Assembly: GCA_015698045.1 (NCBI GenBank)
Contig: BLAL01000006.1
Location: forward strand, 868,001 to 932,000
Length of the DNA stretch: 64,000 bases
From: Rhizophagus clarus
Lineage: Eukaryota > Glomeromycota > Glomeromycetes > Glomerales > Glomeraceae
Direction of reading: 5' to 3'
Positions 33,480-43,218 of this stretch are shown here, piece after piece. How positions within the stretch are numbered: position 1 is the stretch's first letter; each line of letters begins with the position of its first letter. A program made the position numbers and the translations under genes. The notes below the pieces were generated by a model that had not been told where the DNA came from, did no database searches, and saw nothing but the letters and a program-made list of their open reading frames with translations.

Positions 33480-33725
33480 GTGAAAATGATCGGAGAATAT
33501 TTCTGTCCATACTTACTTAATACTGGTAAGGCCCATGGAGTCCCCTGCATGCGACCAGAAGGATGCCATTTACATTGGAAGACTAAGCCACGCATCCCTT
33601 GTAGTGAATGTAGTAAGCCTACTGGTTCTACTTCAGGACTGTACCCATTGCATGTTAAAGGATATTATGTGATTCAATATGTTAACAGACTTTGGGATAA
33701 GGCTCGGTGTACTCAGAATAGTTAG
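33480..33725 (+). CDS. 81-residue zinc-binding-like frame in the right terminal repeat
   Basis: Second copy of the small Cys/His-rich frame, again reading outward (MKMIGEYFCPYLLNTGKAHG). It differs from the left copy at about 8 residues, including one Cys (Tyr here) near the PLH motif. Keeping both copies open despite about 3% divergence hints at selection or at youth. Confidence 0.45.
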   Translation: MKMIGEYFCPYLLNTGKAHGVPCMRPEGCHLHWKTKPRIPCSECSKPTGSTSGLYPLHVKGYYVIQYVNRLWDKARCTQNS

Positions 33726-33901
33726 CAATTTTTCGTATGATTTAGAGGTGAGACTTATAGGTGTAATTTTTTTTTGTATGACTTATTTGACCATATGTTT
33801 TTCTTAATAAAATGGGTCTAAAATGGTTTTCTGCGTATTGTGAAATTATTTGTATGCTATAATAAAGTAGAATAATATTTAGAACTCTTTCCTGTTATCC
33901 A

Positions 33902-33942
33902 TTTTTTCGTATGACTTAGCTTTGCTAAGTCATACGAAAAAA
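33902..33942. other. 19 bp perfect hairpin in the terminal repeat
   Basis: Arms TTTTTTCGTATGACTTAGC (33,902-33,920) and its inverse (33,924-33,942) flank a TTT loop. The left repeat has the same hairpin at 21,672-21,712 with one mismatch. It could be a protein-binding or replication structure, or a transcript terminator-like stem. Confidence 0.7.
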
Positions 33943-34037
33943 ATTTGGGTACCCTTTGATTTTATCAATGAATCAGCTTTAGAATTAATTCTAGTATAAC
34001 ATAAAAATATAGTATGCAAATTATGCTTGACAGGTCG

Positions 34038-34083
34038 AACGCTGAACACACTCAGACACTTCAGTCCTCGGTGTTCAGCGTTC
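34038..34083. other. 13 bp perfect inverted repeat in the terminal repeat
   Basis: GAACGCTGAACAC (34,038-34,050) pairs with GTGTTCAGCGTTC (34,071-34,083). The left end has the same pair around 21,530-21,578. It is a second stem in each end, about 100-120 bp nearer the tip than the first. Confidence 0.7.
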
Positions 34084-34404
34084 TTCTAAGAGGCAAGCAA
34101 TATGACATACTTTTTTCATTATATTATTTGATTAAAATCGGGCCAGCACGCTAACAAAGATGGTTATCTCCTTTAACTTGAAAACTAAAAATTTGGATAA
34201 GAAGATATGTTAACAGGATTTGAGCCCCAGCCTGATTTAAAACTTAAATTCAATATCGTATTTCGATATGTTTCCTGGTCTTGAAAATAAATTTTGTGTT
34301 AAAAAAAGATTACATAAATTTCGTATATCGGGAAATAAGCCGGAAGAGGCTTACACTAATTATACCTATTCAGAAATCTTGTCCCAGAACCCCCATTTTG
34401 ACCT

Positions 34405-35470
34405 ATATTATATATATATTAATATAATTCAGATATATATGTTTTTTTTAGTAAAATCTGGATATATATATATATATATTTAATAAAATTCGAATATGTT
34501 TTTTTTTGATATTTTACTTTGATATAGCTTGCTTTGATGGATTTTATATTTTTGCTTAGATTCATTTAAGAACAGCTACTTTTATATAGTATTTGATTTC
34601 CTTCAATTCCTATTTTATAATTAATAAAAAAAATTAGCCTCCTGAACAATGTACTGTATATGAATAATAAGTATTTCTTTGAAGTTAGTATATGGTTAGC
34701 TCAGATTTTTGACCAGCCAGTTCATAATTTCTTGATGGTTAAATATGGTTAGCTCTCTGATTTTTGATCAGCCAATTCGGATCATGCCGCAGGTCATGCA
34801 TGATATCAATATATATAAAAACGGACCTTATACTTAGTGCATAAGAGCTAACTAAATTTGTATATTTCTCCTTCCTTTTCAGGATAGGACAATTAGCATA
34901 ACAACCAATCACAAATAATATCACTATTAAAATGAAGATCACATGATATGTTAACTATATAGCATGATCTGTACTTTGCAGAAACTTTTAAAATTGAAAC
35001 CACATCGTTACCAAATTGAAATTATATCATAAACCTCATAACCAAGGTCTGGCCACAATATAGTTTCATGTCCTTACGACAAGTTTAAGTGAATCGTGTG
35101 TATAAGGTTGATGCATATTAAAGAGATCGTCACCTGATTTAACCAAAATCATATCGAGATTAGTAACGTTATATTCAATGTATATTATAAATATATTGAA
35201 GTTGTATTTAATGTATAATAAAATTGTATTTAATACATATAAAAGTTATGTTTAATGTATATATAAGTCATATTTAATATATCATAAATTTGCATTTAAT
35301 TTATATCTAAGTTACATTTAACATATCATAAATTTGTATTTAACATATCATAAATTTATAAAGATTTACATTTAATATGTATTAAAGTTACATTAAAGAC
35401 AACATTAATGTCTATTTTTAATGTTGCAAATAAATCGTAAGTGTTCTATAGTTCTGTTTATTACTATACT
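34405..35470. repeat. Minisatellite remnant, spacer and a second A+T minisatellite
   Basis: The first 100 bp continue the repeat split by the Polinton-like element. From about 35,165 to 35,400 units of about 30 bp built on TTTAATATATCATAAATTTG and TAAAGTTACATTTAAT repeat with drift. Two TTTTTGA(C/T)CAGCCA-type words lie near 34,705 and 34,765. No gene seen. Confidence 0.5.
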
Positions 35471-37495
35471 GTACATCAAAAAATTACCAAAAAATGAACA
35501 TTTAGTAATAGTTGTTAAATCAAAAAAAAAATATTTTAAAAAAACTGATTACTTGCCAATATTTGACTCTAAAGAAATTTGAAAAAAACACCTAAAAAAA
35601 GGGAAAATAAACAGTTATCAATGTTCATTAAAATAAAAAAATTAAATTACTTTTAATACTTGCCGAATTACATGGAACCAGCTATCAAGAAAGTTTCGCT
35701 TAATGTTTATCAGAAAGTAAAAAATGGTTAAAAATAAGGTAAAAAGACTGTAATCTATAAAATAGGATAAAGTGTCAATAAAAATGCTAATGAAAATGTT
35801 TTTTAAAGGTTTTATATCAAAAATTACCAGCTTTTGGCATATAATCAAAAATCGACCAGATTTCCATATGTTTCAGACAATTTCAAAAATTTTTATTGGT
35901 AAAAGGAATTATCATTGCATGTAAATTTGTTACTATTTATATCGTCATATTATTATCTATTAAATTCAAGATGGTTGTTTTTCTTTTGATAACAAGTCTG
36001 CTGAATTACTTGGATTAAAAAAGAAACTTCAAACTTACTTTAAATAAATTAGAATTTTGTAAGTTATTTTTCAAACTTGTCTTGGATTTCAATATCCAGT
36101 TTAAGCCGATTTTCTTATAAAAAAGAAGGAAAAAAATGTTAAAAGCATTTTTTAAAGCTCTGTTCCGTAAACAAAGTTCAAAACTTATCTATTGGAGACT
36201 AGTATCCAACTTTGGAGCCAAATTCTAAATGAAAAAAAGAAAAAAGATACCGCTTTTTTAAAAAGCTTCAATAGAAACTTTATCTGAAAGCAAATCAAAG
36301 CCGATTTCTCTAAAAAAAAGAAAAAAAGAAAAAATGGTAAAGTTTTTTTTTAATTTCAAAATATATATAAAAGTTTTAAAATTTTTTTTTCGAAAACTTA
36401 GCTGGGATTCGGAATCAATGTTTAATTAAATCCAAAAAATCTCTATCAAATTTATCATTATTAAAAAAAAGAAAAATGAACAGTTCATTAAAATAAATGT
36501 ATTAAGAGAAAACTCCCTTCTTATCGAATTCTCACGTATTATAACTAAGCCATTTACAAAAAAACAATCAATTAGAAACAGTTGGTTAAAAGAAAATAAA
36601 AAGAAAAAAAAGCTTAACTGAAACCCACCAAAATTTTCATTCATCCAAAATTTGCTGTTTAAAAAAAAAGAGAATAGTCTCACTGAATTTTCTATGCATC
36701 CAAAGAACCAAAGAACAAACCATCTAAAATAAGGAAAAAAATTAGTAAAAAAAACATTGTACTTATAAAATTCCTATGTATAAAAATTTGAACTGAAATC
36801 AATGTCCAAAGATAATAAAAATACGTTAATGGACGATTTGTTTAAGAAAAAGATAATTTTTTTTAAAAACCATAACGATATTCACATCTGGGTCACCTAA
36901 AAAGAAATAATAAAACATTAATAATAACTGTTTCGTTAAAAAATATATTTAAATAAAATATTGGTTCCTACATATTAATTCCTTCATCATTAGCAACTAT
37001 TTTTTTCTTCAAAATTTCACGGAACCTGATTTCTAATCTTTTTTTTTGAAAATCTTCATTATTTTCTGTCTGATATTTTTGGTTAGCAAAACTAAGGTTG
37101 ATTGTCTAAGAAAAGAAACAAACAAACTGTTAATATTCGTTAAAATGTTAAAATAAAAAAAACCTAGATTCAAAAATAACCAGCCTAAAAAAGAAAGAAA
37201 ATATTAAAATATTAGTAAATGTTCCATCCTTAAACCAAAAAAATACTGACTTTAATTAAAGAATACTTTAAAAATTCTTTCCATACCGAACTCACATTCA
37301 AAAAGAGCTGAAAAGATATCTAAAAAAATAAAAAACAAAGTCATTGGTTACCACTTTGTTAAAATAGAAAGGTTAAGAGAATAAAAAAAACATACTGTAA
37401 CCATGCATCCAAAGACCTTAAAGGAAAAACTGCCTAAAAAAAGAGAAAATGAAATGTTATTCTAACATTTCATCAAAAAGTAATTAAAGTAACTC
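35470..37495 (-). repeat. Intron-like array 2 (minus strand)
   Basis: Reverse-complement reading shows repeated segments that start GTAA, are T-rich and contain a core such as GAAATGTTAGAATAACATTTC or GAACATTGATAACTGTTTA. They end with a polypyrimidine run and TTTTTTTAG. Clear examples occupy about 37,431-37,490 and 35,597-35,660, with weaker ones near 37,325-37,380, 37,185-37,220 and 36,900-36,950. Further copies occur upstream on this strand at about 39,380-39,440. A purine-rich tract (pyrimidine-rich on this strand) lies about 1 kb upstream. The exon-like pieces show no shared reading frame. The copies are more decayed than in the other two arrays. Confidence 0.45.
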
Positions 37496-38529
37496 AAAAT
37501 TAAAACATACTTACGCGTTTAGTAAATAGAAAGTTTAAATTTTAAATTACGCGTTTAGTTAACTTACGTGTTTAGTACAGAAAGTTAAATTTAAAGTTAT
37601 ATTTTTAGTATAAATTTTAATAGATAATTAAAATTTAAACTTTCTGTTTAAAATTTACACTTTAAATTTTAACAATTTACACCGTAATTTAAAAAATTTC
37701 GATTTAACAAAAAAAAATAATATATTTTCGATTAAAATAATAATATATATTTTTCTTAAATAAAATCGTTAAAAACTATTACGTGTTATAATAAGCTAAT
37801 TATTACATGTTAATTATTATTAGAAATTGGTTTGTTACACATTGATAAATATTTCTAATCTATTTATAAAATCGTTATTGCAATACAATAGAGTTAATTA
37901 TTATATTATTTAAATATTTCTCTTACAATCAATCTCCTTTTTTCCTTACAACTCGAAAGTCTTCATTATTATTTATAACTTTTATGATTATAAAAAAAAA
38001 ATTCTAGTGTGTAAATTTTAAAGAATTGCATGTAAGAAAAAATGTAATAAAGTTGTCTTAACATTATCATTGCCTTCTAGAAATACTACCCGAGGTCAAA
38101 AGAAATAACAAAATGTTATCTTTATTGCCACCCCTATCGCGTGACTTAAAAACTTTACTGATTGGTTAATTTTTAACTTTAAAATTTTTCGCATAAAAAA
38201 TATTTTTTGTAAGAATAAATTATTGATAAATAACTTTAGTAACTCTTTTATTAAAATTTGTATTATATCCAGTACTTTTTAGTTAATTATTTACTAAATA
38301 TATTTTATAGACAAACAATTATTTAGTTTACAGTACCGTCTAGCACTACTTATAGTATCCTCCTTTATTTATACCACCAGTGACTCAATATATCGAATAT
38401 GTAATATACAAATTTATTCAGTACTTAAAAATTAATTATTACTATAAATCGACTTTAAAGTCTCGTATATTAAATCCTTCCAGTACTGTTAAGATGGAAA
38501 TTATACCCAGTGTAATATTCAAGTTTTAA
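37496..38529. other. Spacer with inverted A+T segment
   Basis: No gene supported. Between about 37,520 and 37,665 segments such as AGAAAGTTTAAATTTTAAAT and AAATTTAAACTTTCTGTTTA are inverse of each other and could fold into a stem. The rest is A+T-rich. Confidence 0.4.
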
Positions 38530-39240
38530 ATTGGGTAAGATGTATAATGAAAGATGAAGTAAAAATAAAAAAGAAATGAAAGGAAAACAAAAGGAGGCAG
38601 TTAAGAAAGATCAAAAGAGAATAAAGAGTAGTAAAAAGGAATCAGAAAAAGAGAGAAGAAGGAACGAAAGGATGATGAAAGAGTCAATGAGGAATAGGAT
38701 GATAAAAGGGCGATGAAGAACGAAAGGATGGTGAAAAAAAAGAGCGATCAAAAACGAAAGGATGGTGAAAGGATGATCAAGGATGAAAAGGGAACAAAAA
38801 AATAATAAAGAGGAGCAGAAGAAAGGAGCGATCAAAGATAAAAGAAATGAAAGAAACAATTAAGAACAAAAAGGGATAACGGAAATGATAAAGAGGGAAT
38901 GAAAGAAACGAACAAAGATAAAATAATGATGAAAGGAGCAATCAATGAAAGGGAAGCGAAATATACGATCATGAAGAATGAAAGGGGAACGAAAGAAAAG
39001 AAAAGAACGAAAGTGGAACAAGAGAAATGATAAAGAATGAAAGGGAACGATAAAGGATGAAAAGGGAACAAAGAGAATGATAAAGGATGAAGGGAAACAA
39101 AAGAAACGAAAGAATTAAGTAATGAAGGATGAAAGAATAATGAAAAAGTGATTGAAAAACAATAAAGAATGAAATGAAAATGAAATAAAAAAAACGAAGC
39201 CCAAAATGAAATGAAGAAAATAAAATCGAAAGGTTTAACC
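38530..39240. repeat. Purine-rich degenerate repeat
   Basis: Almost pure A/G on the plus strand, from drifting copies of GATGAAAGGGAACGA and AAAGGATGATGAAAG. It is the inverse of the tract at 17,200-18,172 in composition and words (CCTTTCATC/GATGAAAGG). The hydrophobic minus-strand frames in it (38,611-39,242) are translations of simple sequence. Confidence 0.7.
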
Positions 39241-39850
39241 AAAAAAAAGAAAGAAAAGATGGTTAGTTAAAAGAGACAAATTTTTAAAGGTTCAAAGTGT
39301 CATGAACTTACCACCGTTTATCAGGATTCTGATGCCAAAATCTAAAGCCGTTAAAAGCTGAGCCGAAAAGAAATAACCTACAAAAGAGTGTTAACATTAA
39401 TTAATGAAAAAAAAATGACAATGTTAAAAAAAAACTTACCGGAAGCCCCCAAAGCCAAGAAAAGAAGGATGTTAGTCAATGCTATTTTTAATAAAAAACA
39501 TCATTAAAAAATCAAAAATAAAAGCATCAAAATTTAAAAAAAAAACGCATATGTAACAAATGATAGGGTGTTAAATAAATCATGTGTGATTTTTCTTAAT
39601 AACATATTTTATACTTGTTATATTTGTTATATTTTTCTATAAAGAGCATCCTATTATATTATATTCACAAAGATTATATTAGGAGAGTTAGATAATTTCA
39701 GTTTAATAAATATAATAATAAGATTATTACACAATTTTTTTTTAATAAATAAAGAAATCGGTAGATTTGTTGTTAAGTGATATCTAACGATTCAAAAAAA
39801 TATAATAGATTAATTGTTTCGGCTATGTTATGACTATATTTACTATCTGT
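39241..39850. other. Spacer with weak intron-like copies
   Basis: Minus-strand intron-like copies (acceptor- and core-like words) around 39,370-39,500, then A+T-rich spacer. No coding exon recognised. Confidence 0.35.
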
Positions 39851-40004
39851 TTAAGACCAAGTTACGACTTCGAAAAGATATTGAAAAGGTGTGTCATCGA
39901 TAATTTCACGAGGTAGTTCGACACTTCCATCGTCACGTGTCTGATACCAGATCGTTGCGATTTGATGGCGATCACTTGACTGCATAGTAGCAAATAATGA
40001 GTTT
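39851..40004 (-). pseudogene. Orphan 3' terminal exon of an unknown gene
   Basis: After an acceptor CTTTGCAG (ending 40,005) the minus strand reads NSLFATMQSSDRHQIATIWY, then QTRDDGSVELPREIIDDTPF, then QYLFEVVTWS and TAA (39,851-39,853). The composition is clearly protein-like and G+C-richer than its surroundings. No upstream exon is found in the following 1.5 kb, so it is probably a gene fragment left by rearrangement. It could be a genuine last exon if a long intron intervenes. Family not recognised. Confidence 0.4.
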
Positions 40005-40040
40005 CTGCAAAGATATATAGTGTCAAATATATATAATCAC

Positions 40041-40070
40041 ATGTCACGGTCGATGCATCGACCGTGACAT
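40041..40070. other. Perfect 30 bp palindrome
   Basis: ATGTCACGGTCGATG followed immediately by its exact inverse complement CATCGACCGTGACAT, with no spacer. It is G+C-rich in an A+T-rich setting and lies 37 bp upstream of the orphan exon. It could be a dimer-binding operator or a transposon-excision or fold-back relic. Confidence 0.85.
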
Positions 40071-41410
40071 TTTTCTTTAATATAATACAGAATTTATTAA
40101 AACGTATATAAAATGTATCATGTCCATATACAGATTCTTATAGGAAATTATTAAAAAAAAATATAAGTTTAAAAATTCCGTATACATTCCGTATATATTA
40201 ATTTTTTCGTATACATTCTGCATATATTAGTTTTTTTAAAAAACGTCCAAAAATAAATTATTAAATATACAGAATTTGTATACGGAATCTATAAAAACGT
40301 ATATTAAATGTATACAAACCGTATCATTATAATTATGAAAATATGCAATATTCTATACCTAATTATTTGTCAAAAAGTGTTTAACTACTGCTATTATTTG
40401 GCAACTACTACTATATTCGCAAAACTGTCAGGTTACTTCAACTTCTAAGTTAGATGGTTTTTATAACAGGTGATGGGTTTGAAGTTGGTATTTACAAGTG
40501 TTTTTTTTTTCAAATTTAGTTGAGGTAATTTTTGAGCTTCTAACATTAGATGATCATGTAGTAAAGTTTTGATTAACATTTATAGTGTAGATCTTAATTA
40601 AAGATTTCGCCATTTTAATTACTATTTTAATTATTATATTATTATTTTGAGATTTCGGGATTACAGGGATTACAGCATATTTTAATTATTATTGTAATTA
40701 CTATTTTGAAAAGGTTTATCCGATCATTTACCAGTTATAATGTTTTACCCCGAGTTAGCCGGTTAGGAGATAAATAGCTTATTTTTTGATGATCAGCCGT
40801 TAGGCTGATCATGAACCATTTATAATCGATATTCCGTATTTCTTTTTACTAAAAAACATTTGAACATATACAAATAATAATTTTTAATTGAAGAATAAAT
40901 TTCATCTTTCTATCGATATCGGCCATTATGAAAAGAACGTCCGACGATTATCACCATTAATTTAATATATGAAACTAACTTGTGAAATGAATATCAATTC
41001 TAATGTTAAATTAATAATTGTGTAATAATCTCATGATTTTGGATTATGGTATTTGCCAAATAAAGAAAAAAGTATCATTACATTGTTAGAGCGATTTATT
41101 ATTCATAACAATAAAAGGAAAAGATTTTTAATTGACACGTTTAAAGAAGATAATTCTCAGTGACAAAGGTTTCCGAAATAAATCATTTAAATATTATAAA
41201 TATGATAAAATATTTATGGACATAAAAAAAAGTGTTAAAGTTAATTTTATAATTTTTTAAAAATTTGTAATTTATCGAAAAAAATTTTATTACACGTGTA
41301 GATCTGCGTTGTAAAATGAAGCAGATCGGTCAAAATTTTCATTCTAAAATTAAAAATCTTTTCGAAATTGTGGAAATACAAAATTTTATTGTCAGGAGTC
41401 TGTTTATTTT
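40071..41410. repeat. Spacer with CCGTATACATT repeats and GATCAGCC palindrome
   Basis: From 40,090 to 40,330 words such as TCCGTATACATT and AAACGTATATTAAATGTAT recur in both orientations. Near 40,787-40,812 TGATCAGCCGTTAGGCTGATCA forms a near-perfect inverted repeat (10 bp arms, 2 nt spacer). The remainder is upstream sequence of the secreted-protein gene. No coding exon seen. Confidence 0.45.
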
Positions 41411-41414
41411 TCTT

Positions 41415-41426
41415 TATAAATATAAA
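41415..41426 (+). promoter_or_regulatory. TATA-like element of the secreted-protein gene
   Basis: TATAAATATAAA lies 106 bp upstream of the ATG at 41,532, followed by an A-rich leader ending in TTTTCAAG before the start codon. The position suits a TATA box with a leader of about 75 nt. It is unproven in a genome this A+T-rich. Confidence 0.4.
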
Positions 41427-41531
41427 GGAAGTAACTCTGGAACCAAGCTATTGATAGTTACATTATAACGAAATAATTAATATTCACAAAAATAAAATAA
41501 AAATAATTAATCTCAACTAAATATTTTCAAG

Positions 41532-42008
41532 ATGAACCGAAATTTTATTTTCGTCTTCATTTCCTTCATTTTATTTGCTACATTTTCCATGGTCAATGCC
41601 GTTCCACACCAACTTCGCAAAAGAGTTATTACTGATTTGTGTCCAGAAGGTCAATTTGGCTCATTACTCTTTCGTACTAGTACACCTTTCTTCCCTATAG
41701 CTGGAGGAAAAGTGACTTATGTTATCAATGGTACAGTAGATGAAGATATAACCGCAAATAAAACCATACTTGAATTTGCATTTTTTGAAAAATCGATCGA
41801 AAAACCCATCGGTGATCCCTATTCTCAGGTTTTTACTCAGTCATATAAAGCAGGAGAACCATTTAATATTACTGCAAAAGATGTTTCGTTACCTAAACTT
41901 TCTGATCCAAATGTATATGGCTATACTCAAATGGCTGTTGGTGCTCCAACTAGTGATCCAAATAAACCAGTAGATCCCTATGGCTGTGCGTTTGATTTTT
42001 TCTATTAA
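41532..42008 (+). CDS. Small secreted protein, ML-like fold, possible effector
   Basis: A single 158-residue frame. Residues 1-23 form a signal peptide (MNRNFIFVFISFILFATFSM, then VNA). A Lys-Arg site at 30-31 (HQLRKR) suggests Kex2 processing, leaving a mature start VITDLCPEGQ. The body has three N-glycosylation sequons (NGT, NKT, NIT) and a beta-rich pattern. DEDITANKTILEFAFFEK, EKPIGDPYSQVF and the final YGCAFDFFY resemble MD-2-related lipid-recognition (ML) proteins, which are numerous and small in Rhizophagus. Two Cys (37 and near 152) could bridge. ML proteins bind sterols or phospholipids outside the cell or in the secretory pathway. The family call is from pattern only. Confidence 0.6.
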   Translation: MNRNFIFVFISFILFATFSMVNAVPHQLRKRVITDLCPEGQFGSLLFRTSTPFFPIAGGKVTYVINGTVDEDITANKTILEFAFFEKSIEKPIGDPYSQVFTQSYKAGEPFNITAKDVSLPKLSDPNVYGYTQMAVGAPTSDPNKPVDPYGCAFDFFY

Positions 42009-42887
42009 CGACTGAGGAAGTGTATCCTATTGCTGGTTACCCAATCGCCGAGCGTTCCTAAATACCTTAATATTTTAATGAAAAGAGACTATAATCGCTG
42101 GTTCGAATTTATTTAAACTTCTTAATACGAGATCTTAGTTATTTTATTTTTGATAAATTTAATTTCAAATTTATTGGTATAATTTATACTTCTTTACCCT
42201 TTGCGCAGAATTATTTAAATCATTATTTATATTCTCAAATTAATGCTTACAGCAAATTTCATAATTTACGGTGGAACACACCATTTTTTTTCTCTTGCCG
42301 AGTGTAGCTCGGCTAAGATTATTCCAAAATCCATTTAATTGATGTAATTTGTTTTTGATCAAAATCTTTATCAAGAAAATTAATAAATCTTTATCAAGAA
42401 AATTAATTTATCTGTTATTAAATTGTTCGTATCAATCGCGTACACTGTTGTTATAATAATGAATGAATTCTTAAAATAGCTAAATAATTGAAATTCATTA
42501 TGTTTTCAAAAAAAAAAAAAGAAAAAAACTTTCATAAAGAGCCTTAAAAAGCTTTTTACCACATACCAAGATCTTTCATATCGTTCGGATCTCTGATCAC
42601 ATGTTTAAAATCATTCCTTTATAAACTCGATACAATTTTTGATGTCACATGTTTAAACTTTTTAATTATACATTAGTGCATTACACAAAAGGGCAATCAC
42701 ATTTTTATATGTCCGTCTTACATTACATATATAATCTATACTTACAAATATCTGCATTACCACATACGATCATTTAATGTTATAGAATCTTTATTACATT
42801 TTGCCTAACCGGAAAATGATAATAAATTAACAAGATCTTAAATTATTCATCTTTTTTTTCGAATATTTTATATATATTCAACGTCAG
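42009..42887. other. Downstream spacer of the secreted-protein gene
   Basis: A+T-rich 3' region with no supported gene. TTATCAAGAAAATTAAT is duplicated near 42,370-42,405. Confidence 0.35.
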
Positions 42888-43082
42888 TTTTAGAACTTTT
42901 TAACAATTCCACGGAGTTTATCAATGACTAGCGCTAGGATTACTAAAAATATCCCATTTGAATGCTCTGCACAAACATTTGTCTCAACAATATGAAATTC
43001 TCATGAAAATACTGATGTTGCAATGATGCTTTTAACCGAATCAGAATGTGACTACGTATTATGGAAAATTATATCAATATAG
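42888..43082 (+). pseudogene. Coding-like fossil of unknown family
   Basis: One frame reads TIPRSLSMTSARITKNIPFE, then CSAQTFVSTI, a TGA, then NSHENTDVAMMLLTESECDY and VLWKIISI before TAG. The residue mix is protein-like. It may belong to the same decayed gene as the next feature or to a separate one. Not recognised. Confidence 0.35.
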
Positions 43083-43218
43083 CTAAAAAGAACGTGTTCA
43101 TTTGGTGCTTGGTAGTTAACTATCAAGATTCTACGCTCCTATGACTATATGATTCAAAACATTCGGTTTGAAACTGTTTTGTAAAGAGCTTGTTTCATTT
43201 CATTTCATAGAGATACTT

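Larger units (their letters stand above)
21209..34404. mobile_element. Polinton/Maverick-like element with Gag-like and retropepsin-like genes (fossil)
   Basis: A 13.2 kb element with inverted ends of about 975 bp that start AG and finish CT. Inside are a family-B DNA polymerase of the protein-primed type and a retroviral-type integrase, the two hallmarks of Polintons. It also carries a zinc-knuckle Gag-like protein, a retropepsin-like frame, a Crinkler-like cargo gene, several small frames and a copied small zinc-binding frame within each end. I see no double-jelly-roll capsid, packaging ATPase or adenovirus-type cysteine protease. Flanking hexamers ATATAT and ATATTA fit a 6 bp duplication only loosely, in A+T repeat. 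The polymerase and integrase frames are broken (about half a dozen breaks in all) and one MITE has inserted, so it is a fossil. The ends differ at about 31 of 974 positions (about 3%), which indicates a moderately recent insertion. Confidence 0.8.
33431..34404 (-). repeat. Right terminal inverted repeat of the Polinton-like element
   Basis: Inverse copy of 21,209-22,184, ending in CCCCATTTTGACCT. It looks less decayed than the left copy, retaining C or G at many positions where the left has T or A. Confidence 0.9.

Noticed and set aside
21203-34410. A confident 6 bp target duplication for the Polinton-like element
   Set aside because: ATATAT and ATATTA in an A+T repeat are too simple to count as proof.
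38611-39242. Minus-strand hydrophobic frames
   Set aside because: Same simple-sequence artefact in the purine-rich tract.
42060-42120. GGTTCGAATTT resembling a tRNA B box
   Set aside because: No matching A box, acceptor stem or cloverleaf around it. No tRNA or rRNA gene was found in the window.
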